DNA of 33,607 bases from Halieaceae bacterium. GTDB taxonomy: Bacteria; Pseudomonadota; Gammaproteobacteria; Pseudomonadales; Halieaceae. Shown piece by piece: positions 33,459 through 33,607 of this stretch (position 1 is the first letter of the stretch; the number at the start of each line of letters is the position of its first letter). The translations under genes were made by a program, and so were the position numbers. Location of the stretch: contig JANQLM010000072.1 in assembly GCA_028280635.1 (NCBI GenBank), positions 1 through 33,607 of the forward strand, given 5' to 3'. The notes under the pieces are model-generated. The model searched no databases. It saw only the letters and a list, made by a program, of their open reading frames with translations, and was not told the origin of the DNA.

Positions 33459-33470
33459 GCTGTTTAACAA
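33459..33470 (+). promoter_or_regulatory. boxA-like antitermination element
   Basis: GCTGTTTAACAA resembles the rrn boxA consensus TGCTCTTTAACA, the NusB/NusE loading site that suppresses Rho termination in rRNA transcripts. It lies about 150 nt after the predicted transcription start. Confidence 0.65.
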
Positions 33471-33524
33471 CAAGATAAAGACAGATGTGTGGGCACTTTT
33501 TGTCGGGATAGGCATACACCTTAT

Positions 33525-33579
33525 CCAGATACAAAGTGACTCATTGATTCATGTAATTTTTGATTCTAAACGTATCTGG
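33525..33579 (+). repeat. 8-bp perfect inverted repeat in the rrn leader
   Basis: CCAGATAC (33525-33532) and GTATCTGG (33572-33579) are perfect complements 39 nt apart, enclosing A/T-rich sequence. The stem could structure the leader before 16S processing. It is separate from the boxA. Confidence 0.5.
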
Positions 33580-33607
33580 GCCGAGTTTTGCAGAGTGGGC
33601 GCTGGCA

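Larger units (their letters stand above)
33311..33607 (+). ncRNA. Probable rRNA operon leader (16S gene beyond right edge)
   Basis: Transcribed leader predicted from the promoter at 33277-33304 to the window end. It contains a stem-loop GGCGTC-GTCG-GACGCC (33385-33400), a boxA-like antitermination element (33459-33470), GTGTGGGCACTTT just after it (a stretch typical of gammaproteobacterial rrn leaders and spacers) and a long-range repeat (33525-33579). No 16S sequence such as the AGAGTTTGATC start is yet reached. The tyrS-rrn order matches what I recall for Pseudomonas. Confidence 0.7.

Noticed and set aside
33225-33515. 96-codon minus-strand open frame at the right edge
   Set aside because: It lies on the rrn promoter, leader and boxA; Arg/Ser/Pro-rich translation without motif.

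Overview
The window is 33.6 kb of GC-rich (by eye about 60-63 %), densely packed bacterial chromosome. I see no insertion sequence, prophage, CRISPR array or tRNA gene. Gene content and order point to a gammaproteobacterium related to Pseudomonas and the marine Cellvibrionales/Halieaceae. The signs are an aroQ-accB-accC-prmA-DUF3426-dusB-fis-purH block, an argC-DUF6776-bactofilin-erpA / anmK-M23 / tyrS-rrn block, an Mg-type HemB with lysines numbered as in P. aeruginosa, HemJ instead of HemG/HemY, and a PBP1B gene fused by overlap to a TPR lipoprotein gene. This taxonomic placement is inference from remembered synteny, not from a search.

Layout. (1) 1-6.7 kb, all minus strand: aroQ-accB-accC-prmA-DUF3426 (shikimate step, biotin carboxylase half of acetyl-CoA carboxylase, L11 methylation), then dusB-fis-purH from a promoter of its own; purH runs off the left edge. 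(2) 6.8-10.3 kb: dsbD (minus), divergent from a PCu(A)C copper chaperone and a DUF2333 gene (plus). (3) 10.4-16.9 kb: a pentapeptide-repeat protein (minus), DNA polymerase II (plus), a PfkB sugar/nucleoside kinase (minus), then PBP1B with an overlapping LpoP-like lipoprotein (plus). (4) 16.9-20.5 kb: a minus-strand chain of overlapping genes, ECF sigma factor - anti-sigma - DUF3106 - ModF-like double ABC ATPase, divergent from a CoA-type NUDIX hydrolase. (5) 20.5-26.4 kb, all minus: ClC protein with CBS domains, hemJ, a divergent thiD, hemL, hemB and a small secreted four-cysteine protein. (6) 26.5-33.2 kb: argC-DUF6776-bactofilin-erpA (plus), M23 endopeptidase-anmK (minus), tyrS (plus). (7) 33.2-33.6 kb has no gene and looks like the promoter, boxA and leader of an rRNA operon whose 16S gene lies just past the right edge.

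Most of this is ordinary housekeeping sequence and I do not see a clear new defence or mobile system. The points most worth a second look are a ThiD homologue whose active-site motifs have eroded, a ClC protein that lacks the GSGIP motif and carries a channel-like Val in place of the proton glutamate, a ModF homologue with a lost Walker-B glutamate, a secreted four-Cys protein resembling a TIMP/NTR domain, the sigma/anti-sigma/DUF3106 chain with a near-palindromic operator-like site upstream, and the PBP1B-lipoprotein pair.
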